The notes below the pieces were generated by a model. It ran no database searches, had not been told where the DNA came from, and worked only from the letters and a program-made list of their open reading frames with translations. From Eutreptiella sp. 'Long Island Sound 2002' (taxonomy: Eukaryota; Euglenozoa; Euglenophyceae; Eutreptiales; Eutreptiaceae), in contig OZ038381.1 of NCBI GenBank assembly GCA_964036045.1, forward strand, positions 152,786,352-152,850,351: a stretch of 64,000 nt of DNA, written 5' to 3'. The position numbers were made by a program, and so were the translations under genes. Shown here in pieces: positions 1 through 13,600 of this stretch (position 1 is its first letter; every line of letters starts with the position of its first letter).

Positions 1-1790
1 GCACTGCCGTGGGGGCAGTGGGAAGTGGGACTCTTGCAGCACATTGCCGCACTATCCGCTACAGCTCACTGCTACACTGCATTGTCCGGGTGCAATGGGG
101 AGTGGAAGTCCTGCTGCAAACTGCCGCAGGACCTAGGGCAATGGGCAATGGAAGTCCTACAGCACACTACCCACCGCCCCCAGGCAGCGGAACTCGTGCG
201 GCGGATTGCCGCACTGCCATGGCACCGGGCAAGTGGAACTCCTGCAGCACACCGCCACACCACCAGTGGAACTCCTGCTGCACACTACCGCACTGCTTGA
301 GGGCAGTGGGCAATGGAACTCTTGTTGTACACCGCGGTAGTGCCTTGGGGTAGTGGGTAGTGGATCTCTTGCAGCACACTGCCGCACTGCGTGAGGGCAG
401 TGGGCAGTGGAACTTCCGCAATCCACCACTGCACTACCTTGGGGCAGTGGGAAGTGGGACTCTTGCAACACATTGCGGCACCGCCTGGTACATGCTACAG
501 TTCACCGCTATATTGCATTGTCCGGGTGCAGTGGGTAGTGAAACTCCTGCTGCGAACTGCCGCACGACCCCGGGGCAATGGGCAATGGAAGTCCTGCAGC
601 GCACTACCGCACTGCTTGAGGGCGGTCGGCAGTGGAACTCGTGGGGCAGACCGCCGCACTACCTTGGGACACTAGGCAGTGGAACTCCTGCAGCACATTG
701 CTGCACTACCTTGGGGCAGTGGGCAGTGGGACTCTTGCGGTACACCGCCACGGTGCCTGAGGGCAGAGGGCGGTGGAACTCCTGCGGTACCCCGCCGCAC
801 TGCCTTGGGGAAGTGGGTAGTGGATCTCCTGCGGTACACTGCCACACTACATTAGGGCAATGGGCAGTGGAACTCATGCAGTATGAGTATCGCACTGCCC
901 AGGGGCAGTGGGTGGTGGAAGTCCTGCGGTACACGGCCGCACTATGTTGGGGCAGTGGGCAGTGGAGATCCTTTGGTGCAGTGGCAGCACTGGGGCAGCG
1001 GGCAGTGGACCTTCTGCTGTGCAGTGCCGTATTGCCTAGGGGCAGTGGATAGTGGAACTACTGCGGCACACCGCCGCACTACCTTGGGGTAGCGGGCAGT
1101 GGAACATCTGCATCCCCCTTGGGGCAGTGGGTCGTGGAACTCCTGCAGCACACCGCCATACTGCCCGGGGGTAGTGTGTGGTAGTGTGCCGACGGCATTC
1201 CACTTCCTACAGCCCCGGGGCGGTGTGACCACAGGAGTTCCATTGCCCAATGCCACACAGCATTGCGGCCTTGTACCGCGTGAGTTCCACTGCCCCTTGC
1301 CACTTGGTAGTGCGGCAATGCACTGTATGAGCTCCACTGCCCACTACCCCCTGCCCAGTGCAGCAATGTATTACAGGACTTCCCACTGACCTCAACAAGT
1401 GCGGCCCTCTATTGCAAAGAGTCCCACTGCCCACTACCCCAAAGCAGTGCTGCAATGTACCGCAGGAGTTCCACTACCCATTGCCCAAAGGTAGTGCGGC
1501 AGTGTACCGGCAGAGTTCCACTGCCCATTGCCCCGGGGCACTGCGGCGGTGTACTACAAGAGTTCTACAGCTCACTGCCGTGAGGCAGTGCGGTAGTGTG
1601 CCGCAGGCGTCCCATTGCCAACTGCGCCAAGGCAGTGTGGTGGTGTAGTACAAGAGCTCCACTGCCCACTCCTCTGGAGTGCCACTGCCCACTGCCCCAA
1701 GGTAGTGTGGCCAGTCTGCCACAGGAGTTCCACTACCCCCTGCCTACAGGCAGTGCGGCAAGTGTGGCAGTGTACCGCAAGAGTTGCACT
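1..1790. repeat. 47-bp satellite array with internal inversion
   Basis: Diverged tandem copies of a unit of about 47 bp fill the left edge; landmarks recur at 661, 708, 755 and 802. The unit contains GCAGTGGGCAGTGGAACTCC followed by a CACACCGCCGCACT-like stretch. From 1 to about 1165 the unit reads on the plus strand, and from about 1170 to 1790 the same unit reads on the minus strand, so the array is head-to-head. The left end is cut by the window edge. Long open frames in all frames arise because the unit has few stops; I do not regard them as genes. Confidence 0.9.
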
Positions 1791-2288
1791 CTTCGATACT
1801 CAAGGTGTGTGTGGGGGGGGGGGGGGATGGGTGCCGAAAGCATTGTTACCAAATGGCAATGGCTGGGATGCCTTGCATACACGCAGTGCAAAACGGGAGG
1901 GATGTGTGTATGAGTGCATGCTGAGTATAATGTGTTGTGCGCTTGTGACGGGGCAGGAGTCGTCCCCTCGTACGGCGGTCTTAGGGCTGCCCTTGGGACT
2001 CCTTGCCGCTCCGCTTGCTGGTACGGTTGAAATTCTCGTAACGCCCACACCACAGTGCACCCTCGGCCCGAGCGGGCCTTAATGAGGCCCTCTCAAGCCC
2101 TTGCGTGGGCTAGCTAGACCTTCTGTGACTCCGACACCACTTGCCAGACAAACTCCGTCCCCATATCCTGTGGTCACGCCAATTCTATATGCACTGCCAG
2201 CAGGGACGGTGTCGCGATGGCCGACCACCACTGTTTACGCACCATAGTTGGCCTTGCACCTGCGATACTTGTGGCCCTACATTGATGG

Positions 2289-2753
2289 TCAGCCACATGT
2301 GCAGGTGCTGCCGACTAGGCGCCATTCATGGGACTGCACTGGGCATTCCCACAGGTGGCGGGCCGTCTCCGGGCTGCTATTGCGGAGTAGGCATTGCATG
2401 CTTAGCCGCATGTTGCGGTGCTCAATGCGCTCCATCAGCACCATCATGGTGGGCAGGTTGCGCATCTGATGGGCCACTAAGTGCCGTTGCTCGTCATTGG
2501 TGAAGTAGTCCAAGGGCAGGCCAAGGCCTAGTCCCCATCGGTGCTCGTAGTGCACCATAGCGGGGATCGCCATCTGCTCCTGCAACCACTCTTGCACTCT
2601 TGGGGCTAGTTGGCACCAATCCCGGTACTTCACCGGGGGCAGGAAGGCGTAGGGGCGGCACAGCATCCAGGTGAGACCCGATTGCGGTTTCTCCATAGTC
2701 GCCGCATCAACCCGCACATTGATAGTGGTTATCCAGTGGGAGGGCATGACCAC
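2289..2753 (-). pseudogene. LINE-like C-terminal (zinc-finger) remnant
   Basis: An open frame of about 154 residues ends in a pattern typical of the region after the reverse transcriptase in non-LTR retrotransposons: a Cys-containing segment followed by ETARHLWECP and a Trp a few residues later. No reverse-transcriptase core is adjacent, and the frame stops shortly after the motif. It lies downstream of the last recognised exon of the host gene, on the same strand. I read it as a truncated retroelement; a short unrelated exon is possible but less likely. Confidence 0.4.
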
Positions 2754-2757
2754 GATA

Positions 2758-2842
2758 TTGTGGGTGTGGGTGGGTGTGGGTGTGTGGGTGTGGGTGGGTG
2801 TGGGTGTGGGTTGACGTGTGCATGTGGTTGGGTGTGGGTGTG
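2758..2842. repeat. GT-rich microsatellite
   Basis: Irregular GTGGGTGT / GGGTGTGT units run for about 85 bp and are followed by a run of A at about 2845. Confidence 0.85.
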
Positions 2843-2924
2843 CAAAAAAAAAAAGCGCAGTGGGAGAATTGAGTTCTTGGGCAAACCATTACGCCATCAG
2901 ATTGCGCATTTCTAGAAACAGAAT

Positions 2925-2990
2925 TGCAGTCCATAGGTCGGACTCGAACCTCCCATTCCTGTGAACAACCACTGCGCTGCATGACAAGGA
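2925..2990 (-). repeat. tRNA-like (SINE-head) sequence
   Basis: The minus strand carries an A-box-like GCGCAGTGGTTGTTC and, about 30 nt later, a B-box GGTTCGAGTCC. The acceptor ends do not pair and the T stem is poor, so this is a tRNA-derived repeat or pseudogene rather than a working tRNA. It is one of several such sequences in the window. Confidence 0.45.
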
Positions 2991-3077
2991 ATGCAGGGAC
3001 GCATTCTGATGGCACAAAACTGATTTGCCCGAAACTGGAGCCCAGCGCTTGCCAGTCTTTGGCCTGTGCAGTTGCTG

Positions 3078-6000
3078 TCAATGCTTAGCAAGGGGCAGGA
3101 ATAACCATTCGTCTGTGTACTCAAACACAAGCCCTCCAATGACTGAGGGCGTCGCTGCCTGCGCAATACTGCCGCGCATCCGCCCATATGCAGTCTCATC
3201 GTCCTGGATGAAGAAGATGCCGTACGTCTGGCCCTGGTTGAATTCCGTGTACTCTGACGAAGTCAACAGGAACGTCCCCTTCAGCGGATTCAGCTTCTGG
3301 AATGCGATGGTGGAGGGGTTCACGTTCGTGGAGCGTACAGACTGGAACGTGCTTGTGGTGGTCGCAGTTGTGGGGTCCAGCGACGCGATGTCCACCGTGC
3401 TCCACTCGCTGCAGTCGATGATCTGGGGGGGAAAAAAAAGGAATCATCCCCAGAGGTCCAGGCCAACCCATTGGGCCTTAGCCCTTGTCGTGGCTCCAAA
3501 CCAATCCGCAATCTCAGGCCTGCCCTGGCTCTTGCAGTCATTGCTATCGCCCCCGCCCATAGCCTTGTCCCGCCACATCCCAAGCCCTTCCCGTCTCTGC
3601 CCCAAGCAATAATTCCAGGGCATTTTGCGGGGACTCGGTGGCCCTATGCGGGGGCACAAGCCACGAAAATCCACAAGTCAAAACATCAGCACCCCAACCC
3701 CTTCAGTGGGGGATCACCACGCCCCTGAGACAGCCAAAAGCCACGTCAGCCCGTCTGGCCCAGGTTTCTTCCAATACTCTACCCATGACTGCCCATGACT
3801 ACCCACGAACATATCAGGCAGTGTGCTCAGGGCCTTCGAAAGGGCCACAACTGGGCATGGGCAAGGTTCACGTTGCAAAAAAAACTTTTGCAGTAAGCAG
3901 TGTTGCTGCTTTGATGCATTTGCATGTGTTCCTGCCTCGCTTGATCCGTACCCATTGTGTGCTCTCATGATCCTGTGTCACGTTCCAATCCCATGCCCCA
4001 TTACGTATCAGTGTCCGTATCCCCATTACGTATCAGTGCACAGACTGTCGTTGTCTGGTCAACAACACGAGTGCACCGTGGATCCAGGCAAGGCAGTCTG
4101 CAGAAACTGGGCTAGTCGCAGCGCAGGTGTTGCTCAATTCAATCAACTGTGTGACCATGCTTGAGGACACGGTTTGCTTTTTTCGGGTGGATGGGCGCAG
4201 TCGGCACCTAGTAGTCGGTAGTTACCGGCCAATCTTTGTCGATTACACATCACTGTCCTCTGCAACAACAACTCCGCCACTGGCGTGCCACAGGGAACTC
4301 GGCGGAAGAGTTCCGGATTGGCCTCCGTTGCCCGAAAGCGGCCACACCCGTTGGTTCAGTGGCAGGCGTTGTTGTTTAACTGGTGGCCGCCATCGGGTGT
4401 CCAGTTCAGGTTTGTTTCATGCCGGACGGTTCTTGAACCACACGCAGTGCATGGGGTCCCAGCCCAGCCAACCCAAGGACCCCCGTTTCCAGGCCCCCTG
4501 GGCCCAGCGGAGTGCGGGTAGGTCAAGTGCTGGAGCCAACATAATTGCGGGCGCCAGACACACCGGACTAAAAATCATTGCAGGAATGTTTACAGCCCTG
4601 CATCATGCTGCTGCGGGTGCAGCTGAGGTGGTCTACAGAGTTGCTGTCAGGCACAGGATTGCAGGTCCGCACCTGATACAGACCAAATTCACTGCTGCTT
4701 CACAGATGATCCAAACCCTGGCACCCACAGAACGACGGTATACAACGTTCTCCTTCGTGAAACACCGCCCACATCATTTTTCAGGACATTTTTTTGGAGC
4801 CAAAGGAAAACAGAAGAGTGTCCTGCCATGCAAGACAAAGTGAATCACACAGTTCGGTGGCTCTCACCCATCAGCCCCCCCTTCCCCGCTTCCCCATTCT
4901 CCCTCCTTTGGGCCAGCAGTTGACCACCCCCTCCTCCCCCTCCTCTGGGCCTTCCAGGCCCCTAGATAGTGCAGAGAGGGTTGGGTAGACACCTTCTGAG
5001 CCAGGGATCTCGTGGGTACGGGGGTTGTGTTGGATCATGGGACCAATTTCATTGGAGATTGGACCCCAGTCTGAGATTCTGAGTTATCAGCCCCATGCCG
5101 TTGTTGTGGCTGATAGGGTGGAGGCCCATCAATTGTGCATGGTCAAAAGCCCCCCCCCCCCCCTCCCCCTTGAAGGGGAATGGGGCTTGGGCCTATTGCT
5201 CGACTGACCTGGGCCATCGATGCCATCAGTCACCGTGCAATCCAGGGCCGAAGGCACCGCAAGTTTTGGCATCAAGAATGGCCTGGAGAATCTTGCATTA
5301 CATCTCAGCCCCTGACATGCAGTCCAGGGGAGCCTGATTTCTGCGTTGGGCTCGGCAAGAGGCGCCACATGTGCATGCATGTGTGTATTGATTGGTATGC
5401 CCACTGCAGGAGCTGCGTCCGCAGCTGTGCATTTTGATAGCAGCAGTGCCCTTGTTCAGGAAGGCCTCTGCAAAGCCCTTCCGGGCAATGAGCCCATGCA
5501 CACCGATAGCCCTATGCCCTGCCCTGGCACACCGAGTCATTCTGGGAGCGGAGTGGAGCATCCGAGTTGCAATAAATGGGGGTGAGAAGGTTGGTGCGGG
5601 AGGGAAGCCCATCCCCAGTGAGCGTATGGAGGGTGATGGCCTGGATCATTGACCCGGATGTGAACCACTCGGAGTTATGGAGCACCACGTAGGTCACCTG
5701 GACCGAGTCCCCAGTGGATATGTTGGACGCCCAGAAGTACATCCGCCCGATGACGTTGCGGTCGCTGGTGCCCTGCTCTTTGCCGGTGTCCGCCGCCAAT
5801 GAGGCCTCGTGTGTGGGGCTGCCATACTGAATGACGCCCAACTGCCCAAAGGCCTACGTTTAGTAAGCGGCCATGTGTTTCGGACAGGACAGAGCGCGAA
5901 GGCCGGCCCCCCAGAACCCTGCTGCTACCCGCGTGCAGTTTCACGGGGGTACGAGTACTTACCCGTAAATTTACACAGCAAAAATCACAACTAAATCTGA

Positions 6001-9000
6001 GCCAGCATTCAAAAGGGAGGTCTCAGGCCCGCAAATGTGTGAAAACATGCGAATTCCCAAAATATCCGAAAACTGAGTGTGCAGACACGGTGCGTATACT
6101 CTTGTTTCGTTTGTGGACACTGTGCACAAAGGCGCGATCCGCAGATTGTCATTGTAGCAATTCTGTTCATCAGCTCCACATGCAAAACCATTTTTTTGAG
6201 CCTGTCATTTGGGTTTGGGAGCGCCAAAGGGAAAGCGCAAATCAGCACCACGTCCCTCTGCAGAGGCCCATTTAAGAACCATGTGTCATTTGCATGTGCG
6301 GTATCCTGGTAGCTCCCTCTGTAATACTGGTTTGACCGTACTTGCGGGCGGCTTCCGCGGACGCACGCATAAGTACCTACTTGGACTCCCGAAGTGCAAA
6401 TGGCAAATCGTTGATTTGCAATCTGTCCCCCCACAAACTGTGCACTTGAAACCCCCTGGGCTTCTCAATGCATCATGGCATTTTGTACAGAATTACCAAA
6501 TCAATAAGGTCCGTACACCCACTGTGGCTTGGACAAGGCCAGACCGTGGCCATCAGTGCCACAATGGAGAGCAATGCAGAAGAGCTTTGCATGCGGAACA
6601 GATTGAACAGAATGGCCATCAAAACACCAAACACCCTCCCAAAATGCAAACGGCAAACCGTGGATTTGCGTTTAGCCCCGCAGAAACTGCGCACTGCAAC
6701 CCCAAAACCCAGACTTCCCAATGCATCATGACACATTTGACACAGAATTGCAGTTCCATCGCAGGTGAATATGGTCCGTGAACCTGCTGTACTTTGTAGC
6801 TGTCGCTTTGACCAGAAGAACGACGATGGTCATCTCTCCGGGCATCATGCTAATGCTCTGCTAATGAAGCTACGGTAACATCTTCACCAAAATCGTTTTA
6901 CAGCGTCAAGCGCCATGTACCGGACCAATAGAATGACTTTGCTGGTCGGAAGCTTCGCAGCAGTACAGAACCTGGCAGTGGGCCTGTTGGGCGACCAAAA
7001 ACCCCTTCCGAATGAGAAGGAGCTTGTCCAAGGGAGGGGACGGGTAATGAGGGGGAGTTCACCAGATGTCAGGAACACCAGCAAGAGGCCCAGGAAAATG
7101 ACCCACGTTAATTGATGGAGCCGCCTGACGGGGCCTTGAGTAATGGATGCACCGTCTGTGTGGACGCCTGACGGGGCCTTGCTGGGCATTCGTGCCCATT
7201 CGTGTACACGCCTGGGGCCCCTTTATTGGCACTGTTTGCTGGCGAACACAAGTGCTGTTGAGTGAGTTGAGGGTCAGAGACGCTCCCGAGGGGGGGGGGG
7301 GGGGGGCGACTCCTCGGTCCTGGACGGCAACTACCCCCCCCAACTAACCGTTGGCCAAAGGCCCCCTGGGGGGGGGGGGGGGGTTCTGGGAGGGGCAATG
7401 GGGTGGGTGTTTGGGAGGGGCTTTGAGGGTGGGGTCGGTTGGGGGGGGGGGTCCAGGGGGGGCAATTTGGGGTGGGAGGGGGGGGGGGGGGCAAGCTCCT
7501 CTTACCTCCACTTGCCCTCCCTCTAACCATAGCATCACCATAAACCTAACCCTAACCTTTGCAGCCAGTTGGTTCGGGCATGCTAGCCATGTTGATGGGG
7601 CTGAACAAGATCCCCAAAATTTCGTTCATGGCTGCTTTTGCCACACCATTGCCCTCCATTGTGGACCACCACACTAACTCTGATCCTAGCCTAGGGTTAG
7701 GGCTAGGGCTAGGGCTAGGGCTAGGGCTAGGGCTAGGGGTAGGATTAGGACTAGGCGTAGGGTTGGGGCGGGCGTTAGGGTCAAGGTTGGATTTAAGGAT
7801 AGTGTTGGGGTGCAAAGTGGACAAAATTTTCCTTGGGGCACCTTTGGTGCCCATGGAGCGTCGCGTGCCTTCGGCGCCCATGGACGCCTACGTGCGGCAC
7901 CTTTGGCAACTAACTGTTGGCCGGAGGCCCCTGGGGGGGGGGGGGGGGGTGCAGGGGTAGTTGGCATCCTAGGACCCGCGGAGTCACCCTTGAGGGGAGA
8001 CGCTGCAACGAGGGGCACTGAGGGCATGCACCTGAATGCCAGAGGCGTCGTCAACGGCTGTCACACGTACGTCACCGTCGATGAGGGCATTGTCGGGGGT
8101 TGGGGAGGTCTGTCGCGGGGCCATTTGGCAGTGCTGGGCCCGCGAGGGCATCGGACAGAGCGACACGGCGGTGATTTCGAAGGTGACGCCAGTATTGCCG
8201 AGGCCAAACTGCAGGGCCACCTGAGCAATTGGGGTGTGGGGGGCGGGGGGCAGGAACGCTGGTTGGGTCCCACGGAGTACAAAATGTACCCAGTGCTGTG
8301 TCCTTTGGTTGGCCGAGTCGATTGCGTCACTCGAGAGTGGGAGGGGGGGGGGCTGGGGGGGCTGGGGGGCTGAGAACGGGGAGGGAATCCCCCTGCAAGT
8401 GCAGGCGCATTGCCCCCTTGGCGTCCACTCCCCGGCCGGCGCCGGCGTGTACAAGGCACGGGCACAGGCCTCAGTGGGTGGCCGGCACGTGGACTGAGTC
8501 ATGCCCTTGTGGGACCCAACCCATGTCTCGTACAATGGGTGTCCTTAGCACACCATTGCTTAGCAACTCCCCCCTTTTGGGGCCCCGGGTAGCCCTAGCC
8601 AACCCACCCACCCACCCACCCACCCATCCACCCATCCAGACAAACACGATCGATGTGAGACGGACACACACACACACACACACACACACACGATGTGGCA
8701 AACAGGCACAACGAAGGCGCTGAATGTAAGGAATCTCGTCAGGCCGACCAATTAGTCAAACACACATACACACACACACACTACGTAAAGAGCTCCCAAA
8801 TTGTTCAACCCCTGCAGGCAAACGGAGCTTTGACTCATCAGGCCTCCAAAGAACAATGAGTGCATTGTCATGAAGGCTAGGCGCCTTTCTGCAATAGACT
8901 AGAGCGGGCATCCATTCCTTGAGTGCCTACGCCGAGGAGCTGCGCCTTGCAGCTCCACTGCTTACAACAGTCATTCCAATGCATGGGTCAGGGCGAAGAC

Positions 9001-10610
9001 ATTGTGTACCCTCAGGGCTCAATGCGTGCCGAGGGCGTGTATGCACCATGCACACAATGACGTGTGATCTCTATTCTTCACACCGCTGAGGTTATGGCGT
9101 TTGGGGTGCCCTGGGCTACCCACTGCGGGTAGAAGGCGGGAGTAAAAAGCGAATCAGTCTCAGCACATACTCTCCTTGATCCCGCAGGCCACCCGTAACC
9201 GGGTGGCTACACACACACTGACATGAGGGGAGGGAGGTCTGGGAGGGAGCAATGGGTGCAGTCCTAGAGAGAGATGTTCCATAGGTGGGTCAGTGGCTGC
9301 AAATCATCACACTAGGCACCCGTGATGCCGTTGGGGGAAAGCCGTTCTGGCAGATACCAAGCTGAGTATCGGGTCCCCCGCCAAAAGGCGCGTCTGGCCA
9401 GCCATTTCAAGACAGCCATTCAGGACCGCCGCCACGTGGCAACAGCGTTTTCTTGGAAAAATTTATGTGCTGGTGGGTGTACCCTGCCGTCTTTTCGGAT
9501 GCATGCGGAGTGGCGGTGTATGCTCTTTGAATTGCACTGTGGGCCCATCTTGCCACTTTCTTGGTAGTGTAACCGGAAAGTATAGCCACCTAGCACCATG
9601 CACCGATACTAAGGATTTGTGCAGCCCATGTACTTGCACCATGGTACACTGGTTACCAATGCACCACTAAAAATGGCCGTGACATACCCTGCGTGCTGTG
9701 ACACAGTGGATTTCACTGGTGCCCCCCATTTCAAATCCCACGACACAGACAGCGCGTTGGGGTGCGGGTATGCCATGCCTGTGCCGTGCGCCCCCTGCAC
9801 CATGCAAAAACCCATGGCGGTGGCACACAATGTATGGCACGTGGCCTGGCAGTGTGCATGTGTGGATTGGCACTCACACAGAACTCTCAGATTCCAAACC
9901 TTCCCGAGAATATCACATACCTTGTGAATCAACTGTGTGTGAGCACTGTCAGGGTAGGAGGAAGCCACAAGAATGTTATCCGTGAATTGACACAGACTGA
10001 CGACTCCTATGTCGTTGGCCCATTATGGAAAGCCACAGGATGTGAAGTGTAGGTCGCCCACGGACCGCAAGAGCTTGCGACCTTTATTTAGGCCCATGAG
10101 CTGTGCAGGTCAGCACTTTGTGCAGAGAAGCTACCACCCATTGGTATGTGGTGTGTATGTGACCATACTAAACCACAGGCTTGTAGGTGTATGTTTTTTG
10201 ACATCTCAAAATTGAGAATTTCTTCCAGCTCTTTGTGCTGCATGTACCAAATTTTTCCTAAGGCACCCTGCCCCGCACATCTGGTTGTTTGTGTTCCTTG
10301 TGAACTAACCATATGAGTTCCTTGGCTCGCTAGCGCCTCCGTTTTGTGAGCCACAGCGATGCTTGCTCCATGTGGTTGAGAACTCTGTGTGGGGGTATTT
10401 TGTTAGATTGGTCCTTGCAATCTACTTCAGATATGTGGGTAATCCTAATTCTGTGAGTGCTCTGTACCACTTGCTCACATCCTTGACGCCGTGTACCAGT
10501 ATGTTGCATGGAATTTCATCGCATCGGAGAGGTAGTTTAGGAAGTGTGTCATTGAGCGAGCACCGACTCGTAGTTGCTTCTTCATCAAGAAGGGAGAAGG
10601 ACACACACAC

Positions 10611-10644
<34 letters not shown>

Positions 10645-13600
10645 GCACGCACGTCGGGCACTACGAAACAAGAACAGAGCAAGAAAAGCGGTTGAAAGAA
10701 AATTCCTCAAGAACTGCAGAGCAGTCCTAGACGTCTTTCAGTCTGTCGAAGATGATGGCAGTGTGCGCACTGGACAATGCAGGTGCTGTGCGAAATAGAT
10801 AAACGGTTCCCCTGTTGCCACTACACGATCCTCGACACACACACACACACACACACACTCTTGTAGTATACAATACAGTACAATACAAACAGTGGGTGCA
10901 CACACACACTCTGTTCGACCAAAACATAAGTGCAAAAGAGAATTTCTCTCAGTCCAGAACAGATGCTCTGGAGTACAGGGGATGCAGTCAACGGCAGGCA
11001 ATACACAGACAAACCAGGGTACAGCCCAGCTCTGACTAACACATACATGCATTACCTCACAGGAGGCAAAACTGACATTGTACACAACCAGCAATTGGTG
11101 CTCTGGGCCCACTGCAACTTGGGTTCTCCCAAGTCATCCCTCTCCGTCAGCGAGCACCTTGGTGTGACATCTCATTGACATCGCTAACTTCTTGGAGGGG
11201 TAAGCCGCTGCACCAAGGGTGCAGTCGCTCAGTACACACAGCACAGAGGTACAAGCAGTACTATGCAGCAGTACGCAGCACACCTGTAGCACACCGTAAC
11301 CGGTATATTGCCCTCCAAACTGGTGCGGACCCAATCGTCGTCAAGCCGGCGTGCTGCTTGCCATGGGCTTCCACGGGAATGGCACCTCCGCACAGACTCA
11401 GATAACAAAGTCACACACACGCAGACCCGACATACCCAATGCACTGTCCACCCAGCGGCAGGTAGCGGTTGGTGCCAGCAACCCTTATTTTCATCCATCC
11501 TAGTATTCCACGGGTGTCCCATCTAGCGGTTGAAGAACAATGACCTGGCTTTGTGATGGACCGTGATGGCAGGTAGCAGTTGGTGCCAGCAATCCTTATT
11601 TTCACCAGTCTGGATACTCTAGATGGCATTCATGCACACACAGACACACACAACCGCACACGCACACACTTATACACCTGCCTGTTGAAGGGACCAGTCC
11701 TTCACCTACTGCGAACAGGTTATACTACTTCACCTACTGCGAACATACACACACACACACACACCTGGGTCGGTGGGGTGTGAGCCCTTCCCCCAGCCCA
11801 AAACAAACATGTACCTTTGCACCCCAGACTCTTGGGGGGCTGTAGTGCGGAGGAAGGTCGCCAGGCAGTTCGGGGCTCTTGGTGGTCCCCTACACCCCAA
11901 TTAATGTTCTTAAAGGCCATCAACGGATGACAAAATGGACAACAGTCTGATAAGGGTGACCTCCATGAGCTACAGTCAACTATTGTGTGCCATTGTGTGC
12001 CCAAAACTGGACATCACTCACCCTCCCTCCCCTGGAACCCCCCATCCCCCCCCGGGCGGGTAGGGGTGGGGGTATTTTCATCACTAACCAATCGCTTCAT
12101 CCTCACCCCTTGGGCAGGACGTCGCGCTCACGGTCGCACCGCCCCCCCTCCTCCACCGCTGGGGGGCCTAGTGTTACACTTGTCACATTGCTCATGGAGA
12201 GTGCTCTCCGAACTTCACGGCCCTGGGAATGACTGCAGCCTGGGCCCCAGGGCCAACCTGCTGCCGAGCACGTGATCGACCTGGCCACGCTGCCCCTTTG
12301 CCTCCTCGGCCCCTCCCACCCATGCCCACTATGTCCACCTCTGCCCCCGACTTTACCCAAACCCCTGCCTCTGCCTGGGCCACATTGCACTGTCCGGCGC
12401 ACCAGAAAACTATGCCCCCCCCACCGTGCTCTCCTGTGGGAGGTGCTGCGTGGCATGTGGTATACGGGTTGCGCACAGGGGTCCGAGGGGTCAGAGGTAG
12501 CAGAGGTGGAAAATCTTGTCTGCATCACCGCGGCAACAGCCCTGCCGCATTGCCTCACGCCTGCACATGCAAACGGACGACGTCACACGAGTCCAATGCA
12601 ATGTCATGCACGCAAGACCTCAGTACTGGACATGGCTTCGGTTCAACAAAGCGCACAGGGCTTCGGAGGGATGCAGCGCGCATTGAACTTTTGCCTCGCC
12701 AGTGGACACTCGACACCAGGCCCTTGGCCACCGTGAGGCATGCCCGCGCTGTCATCCACCCCCCCCCCCACAGGGCACAGGCAGGGCCAGGGTCAGGGGC
12801 CGATGCAGGTCGCACAGCACCTGCGCACTGCTGTATCGCTGGAGCACGTCAAAGTCCTGGGTCAGCGTCACTGTGTTCGTGTCTGTGAAGGTCTGATTCA
12901 TCGTCTCGGGCAATATGCTCACGCCCCCCACGAGAATCACTACGTTGACCTGTCCCGAGCCAGTCTGGGATCTCAGGGTGACGGAGAGGCGGTACCTGAA
13001 CGAAATGTGGAAGTGGACAGACAGAGCAGGGGCGGGGGCGGGGGCGGGGCAGGGGGTCGATGAGTGAACTCAAGAAAGCATTGATATTGACGGGCGATTG
13101 CGGGGTGCAAGAGACAGTTGAGGGGATGGGGGAGGTGCAGGAGACACAGTACAGGGGCTGGGAGGGGGGTTGCGGCCTCCGGTCCAGCTGCCCGGAGGTC
13201 CGGGTCTGCTGAGCACCATCACGTAACACGAAGCTGTTTGCCATGAATATGGTCAGAGAGGGCGTGCAGTCAGGAGGGCCCAATGCTGGGAAATGAAAAT
13301 TTAAGTTTCTTTTAAGGCCAAAGGTTTGGACAAAGCTGAGCACGCCATGGGCAAAGCAACATTCCGATGCCTGTTCGCCAGACAAGACCACATCCCCTCC
13401 GAAACGATGGGGTCAAGCATTTTGTGATTGAGGTCCTCCGACACTGCGCATTGCACTGCACGCTGTATTTCGCATGCTGTTCTCTGACTTTTCTGGGATT
13501 TTCCAAGTTGGCAGGGATGCGGTGGCCCAAGGGGTAAATATACAACGACGGAGGCCTCCACTCCACCTGCTCAGCAATGCTATGCTGCTTGTTGCCACCC

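Larger units (their letters stand above)
5854..8031 (-). other. Intron 11 of the host gene
   Basis: About 2.2 kb. It is unusual for clustered poly-G tracts (7290-7500, 7931-7949) and a telomere-like stretch (7538-7800). No coding sequence is seen. Confidence 0.65.
8221..12820 (-). other. Intron 10 of the host gene
   Basis: About 4.6 kb with several CA microsatellites (about 8665-8692, 10602-10651, 10834-10858, 11748-11763) and an ACCC-type repeat at 8600-8636. I find no conserved protein segment in either strand. Confidence 0.65.

Noticed and set aside
360-1052. 230-residue open frame in the satellite array
   Set aside because: It is a translation of the 47-bp repeat, with open frames on both strands at the same place; no non-repetitive protein content.
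7538-7800. True chromosome end or telomere fusion
   Set aside because: The repeats are short, degenerate and inside an intron, and their orientation is not that of an end-to-end fusion.
10422-10682. Cys/Val-rich frames across CA repeats (also near 8.6, 10.9, 25.8 and 52.2 kb)
   Set aside because: They are translations of CA/TG microsatellites.
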